Assembly (NCBI GenBank): GCA_014377795.1
Contig: JACMOY010000137.1
Span: forward strand, 1-8,508
Source of the DNA: Actinomycetota bacterium
GTDB taxonomy: Bacteria > Actinomycetota > Actinomycetes > Actinomycetales > Angustibacteraceae
DNA length: 8,508 nucleotides
Direction: 5' to 3'
In this document: positions 6,462-8,508 of the stretch, in pieces
Layout: each line of letters starts with the position of its first letter
Position numbering within the stretch: position 1 is the first letter of the stretch
Program-made: the position numbers and the translations under genes
The notes under the pieces: generated by a model
What the model saw: the letters and a program-made list of their open reading frames with translations, nothing else
Databases searched by the model: none
Told to the model about the DNA's origin: nothing

Positions 6462-7198
6462 AACAGGTTGGCGTTGCGCACGATGGCCGCGGCGTGGCGC
6501 GTCGGCGGTGACTCGACCTCGTGGTGCTGGTGGTACGCCGTCGCGCCGCCCACCCAGAACATCGTGCCGTCCGCGGCGCCCAGGGTCGTCGCGAAGTCGG
6601 TGTCCTCACCGCCGTAGCCCTCGTAGTCCTCGCAGAACCCGCCGGTGACCGCCCAGCTCGTCGCCGGGGTCGCGAACGACAGCGACCAGAACAGCCGCAG
6701 GTCGTCGGCGGGCACGAGCGCGCCGTCCCGGGGCGATGGGCGGGCCGGGTGCGGGCCGGCCAGCCCGGCCAGCCCGGCCAGCGGGTAGCCGCCGGGGCCG
6801 GCCGGGGGCAGGTAGTGCACCGGGCCGCACAGCACCCACGGCTGCGCCGCAGCCACCCGCTGCGCGGCGTCGCGGTAGCGCTCGAGCAGGGCCGGCGCGG
6901 GCACGCAGTCGACGTCCAGGAACACCAGCAGCTCGGCTCCGAGCCCGACCGCCCGGGCTGCCGCGGCGTTGCGGGCCCGCGCCAGCGGCAGCCCACCGGA
7001 CGCCGGGACGTCGACCGGCACGACCTGTGTGGGCCAGTGCGGGTCGACGACGACATCTGCCACGTCGGGGTCGCCCATCGCGGCGATGACGTGCACATCG
7101 GGGCTGATGCTGTTGCGGCGCAACCCTTCCAGCTGGTTGGCCAAGTGGGTGTGCCGACCCCTGACGATCGTCACTACCCCCACCCGCGGCGCGGTCAC
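6341..7198 (-). CDS. Short GT2-family glycosyltransferase with galactosyltransferase-like motif
   Basis: This 285-residue GT-A enzyme is likely to transfer a sugar in the cytoplasm. Marks in order are VGVVTIVRGRHTHL (6-19) as the first Rossmann strand and turn, ARARN (73-77), the metal-binding VFLDVDC with Asp95 and Asp97, and WAVTGGF...GYGGEDTDF (182-202, Glu198 and Asp199), the acceptor-side motif shared with galactosyltransferase-type enzymes. HQHH (223-226) follows, probably holding the metal-binding histidine. It is about 120 residues shorter than the other GT2 protein in this window and lacks that protein's C-terminal region, but shares the same motif plan. GTG 7198 is chosen because it precedes the conserved strand and overlaps the upstream stop as GTGA; the open frame further upstream (to 7549) is alanine/glycine/arginine-rich shadow. 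It is the last gene of its operon and its end overlaps the GT4 gene on the other strand. The donor and acceptor are unknown. Confidence 0.85.
   Translation of the reverse strand: MTAPRVGVVTIVRGRHTHLANQLEGLRRNSISPDVHVIAAMGDPDVADVVVDPHWPTQVVPVDVPASGGLPLARARNAAAARAVGLGAELLVFLDVDCVPAPALLERYRDAAQRVAAAQPWVLCGPVHYLPPAGPGGYPLAGLAGLAGPHPARPSPRDGALVPADDLRLFWSLSFATPATSWAVTGGFCEDYEGYGGEDTDFATTLGAADGTMFWVGGATAYHQHHEVESPPTRHAAAIVRNANLFYERWGWFPMPGWLEAFTAMGVAHLDTGSGRWRTGPASSA
6758..6783. repeat. 9-bp tandem repeat inside the short GT2 gene
   Basis: GGCCAGCCC is repeated about 2.8 times. On the coding strand it gives three Leu-Ala-Gly units at residues 140-148, between the DXD half and the acceptor half of the enzyme. 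The unit is in frame, so copy-number change would add or remove three residues without breaking the gene. Confidence 0.6.
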
Positions 7199-8187
7199 GG
7201 CGCACCGGCCAGCGACTCGAGCGCCGTCGCCGCCCGCTGCGCGCCGTCGCCCGGCGACCACCGCAACCAGCCCGCTCCCCCGCGCCGCAGCGCGTCGTCG
7301 AGCAGCCCCGGCCAGTCCTGCGCCGGCGGCCACCGGTCGAGCCCGCGCGCGATGCCGGCGGCGTCGACCGCCCGGGCGCGCGCCACCTGCTCGTCGAAGG
7401 GCCGGGCCTGGGCCACCACGACCGCCGGACGCCGGGCCGCGGCGACCTCGGCCACCGCGTTGCTGCCGCCGTGCACCACGACCACGTCCGCCGCCAGCAG
7501 GTCGCCCCAGACGTCGTCCGGCTCGCTGCCGCCGAGCCGGTAGGTCCATCGCCAGCCGGGGGTGGCCTCACGGGCGGCCGCGCGCTCGGCGTCGGTGACG
7601 TCGTCACCACCCGAACCCCACAGCACCAGCACCCGCCGACCCTGCGCGCCACCGGTGTGGTCGGTCACCGGCCTGTCGTCGAAGCGCGAGAAGGCACCGA
7701 CGTACGAGGTCTTGTCGTGCCAGCGCTGCGGCCAGTCGGCCGACGCGGCCAGGGCCGGCCACGGTGCCACCAGGCCGGCGGCCACGTCCTGGGCCAGCCG
7801 GTGCGGGGCGTCGTCGCGGTCGCCCGCCATCGCCATCAGCGCCACCCGCGCGCCCAGCAGCCGCGCGAGCAGCGCCACCTCGACGGACACGTCCGCCACC
7901 ACCAGCGCGGGCGCCGTCCGCTCGACCCAGGCGGCCATCGTGGCCATCCGCGCGCGCAGGCCGGGGTGGCCGAGCGGGGCCCAGTGCAGCCGGCCGTGCG
8001 CGGTCACGTCCGCGTCCGCCGCGGGTGCCGGCTCGTCGTCGCGCGGCAGCAGCACCCACTCACCCGACCACCCCGGTGGCGCGGGCAGCGAGCTCAGGCC
8101 GGTGACCGGCGTCCGCAGGTGGGCGGCGACGGCGACCAGCCGCCGCAGGTGGCCCTGACCGACGTGGTGCACGTAGTAGCCGATCAC
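7195..8187 (-). CDS. MurG/GT28-like GT-B glycosyltransferase
   Basis: This 330-residue protein reads as a GT-B enzyme of the MurG/GT28 and UDP-glycosyltransferase type. It opens with IGYYVHHVGQGHLRR (2-16), the N-terminal strand followed by a G-x-GH turn typical of the acceptor domain. VVADVSVEVALLARLLG (96-112) is the usual second acceptor-domain element. The donor domain has VLVLWGSGGDD (186-196) and then VVVHGGSNAVAEVAA (236-250), RPAVVVAQ (253-260) and FDEQ (264-267), which match the MurG-type donor motif of a GG turn, a glutamate four residues on, and a closing D-x-Q. No membrane segment is seen. GTG 8187 overlaps the upstream stop as GTGA, which settles the start against a longer frame to 8451 of shadow composition. 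It ends in another GTGA overlap with the GT2 gene. It is too diverged from MurG for a role in cell-wall lipid II; the substrate is unknown. Confidence 0.75.
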   Translation of the reverse strand: MIGYYVHHVGQGHLRRLVAVAAHLRTPVTGLSSLPAPPGWSGEWVLLPRDDEPAPAADADVTAHGRLHWAPLGHPGLRARMATMAAWVERTAPALVVADVSVEVALLARLLGARVALMAMAGDRDDAPHRLAQDVAAGLVAPWPALAASADWPQRWHDKTSYVGAFSRFDDRPVTDHTGGAQGRRVLVLWGSGGDDVTDAERAAAREATPGWRWTYRLGGSEPDDVWGDLLAADVVVVHGGSNAVAEVAAARRPAVVVAQARPFDEQVARARAVDAAGIARGLDRWPPAQDWPGLLDDALRRGGAGWLRWSPGDGAQRAATALESLAGAP

Positions 8188-8508
8188 GACGACACCACGC
8201 TGCGGTACAGGTGGCGGTGGGCGACGGCGATCCGGGCCCGCTGGCGGCGCCGCTCGGCCGGGTCGGCCCGCCACGACGGGCGGGTGGCGTGGGCGCGGAG
8301 CACCGCCGCGCGCAGGCTGCCCTCGTCGACGATCGCCTGCCCGTCGGCGTCGAGAGCCAGGTCGAAACCGAGCGCGGGTTGCTGCTCGTGCCAATGGCCG
8401 ACCCGGGGCCCGAGGACCGCCGTGCCCAGGTCGTGGCAGGCCACGAGCCACCCCGAGAGGGTGCCGTACGCGGAGGGCAGCCCCGACAGGTCCAGGCCCA
8501 GCACGTAC
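8184..8508 (-). CDS. Glycosyltransferase-like protein, C-terminal part (start lies beyond the window)
   Basis: The last 107 residues of a protein whose 5' end is outside the window. The visible part contains a possible GTG at 8504, but the frame stays open to the edge and the first residues already look like mid-domain sequence, so the true start is further out. SGWLVACHDLGTAVLGP and then GHWHEQQP resemble the donor-domain end of GT-B enzymes, where a conserved loop binds the nucleotide sugar. The final part is arginine-rich and ends in a GTGA overlap with the GT28-like gene. It heads, or lies upstream in, the same minus-strand operon. The family call is tentative because the catalytic N-terminal half is not visible. 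Confidence 0.55.
   Translation of the reverse strand, partial: YVLGLDLSGLPSAYGTLSGWLVACHDLGTAVLGPRVGHWHEQQPALGFDLALDADGQAIVDEGSLRAAVLRAHATRPSWRADPAERRRQRARIAVAHRHLYRSVVSS

Noticed and set aside
6758..6783. Leu-Ala-Gly triplet repeat as a phase-variation switch
   Set aside because: The unit is 9 bases, so copy changes keep the frame; with fewer than three copies it is more likely ordinary low-complexity sequence in a linker.
6521..7543. 340-codon plus-strand open frame antisense to the short GT2 and GT28-like genes
   Set aside because: It has no recognisable motif and shadow-like composition; the minus strand holds coupled genes with conserved motifs.

Overview
The window comes from a very GC-rich bacterium, most likely an actinomycete (Actinomycetota, possibly Micrococcales). 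This rests on the near-universal G/C at third codon positions, the frequent GTG starts, coding on almost every base, and protein sequences that read like actinobacterial CydD/CydC and glycosyltransferases. The genus cannot be settled from the sequence alone. Only one gap between genes exists (143 bases, 5071-5213). I see no tRNA, rRNA, CRISPR array, insertion sequence or phage gene.

Layout. Bases 1-2084 (+) hold the 3' end of cydD and all of cydC, the two halves of the ABC exporter needed to assemble cytochrome bd oxidase. Bases 1938-5070 (-) hold a three-gene operon: a WcbI-family putative acetyltransferase, a GT-B (GT4-like) glycosyltransferase and a GT-A (GT2) glycosyltransferase with a galactosyltransferase-type C-terminal motif. 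Bases 5071-5213 are a divergent promoter region with a leaderless-type -10 box for the WcbI gene and an 18-bp near-perfect palindrome. Bases 5214-6461 (+) hold a lone GT4 glycosyltransferase. Bases 6341-8508 (-) hold a second operon: the C-terminal end of a glycosyltransferase-like protein that runs off the window, a MurG/GT28-like GT-B protein and a second, shorter GT2 enzyme.

How the genes fit together. Beside the respiratory cydDC genes lies a six-gene glycan locus with five glycosyltransferase-type proteins and one likely O-acetyltransferase. They are mostly soluble, cytoplasmic-looking proteins with no visible flippase, polymerase or transporter inside the window, so they probably decorate or build a surface polysaccharide, glycolipid or secreted glycoconjugate. 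The product cannot be read from sequence. All five same-strand gene junctions in the window use the same 4-base GTGA stop/start overlap, implying translational coupling. Both convergent junctions are tail-to-tail overlaps of more than 100 bases. The cydC/GT2 overlap carries a terminator-like hairpin, and codon usage suggests that cydC has run past an older stop.
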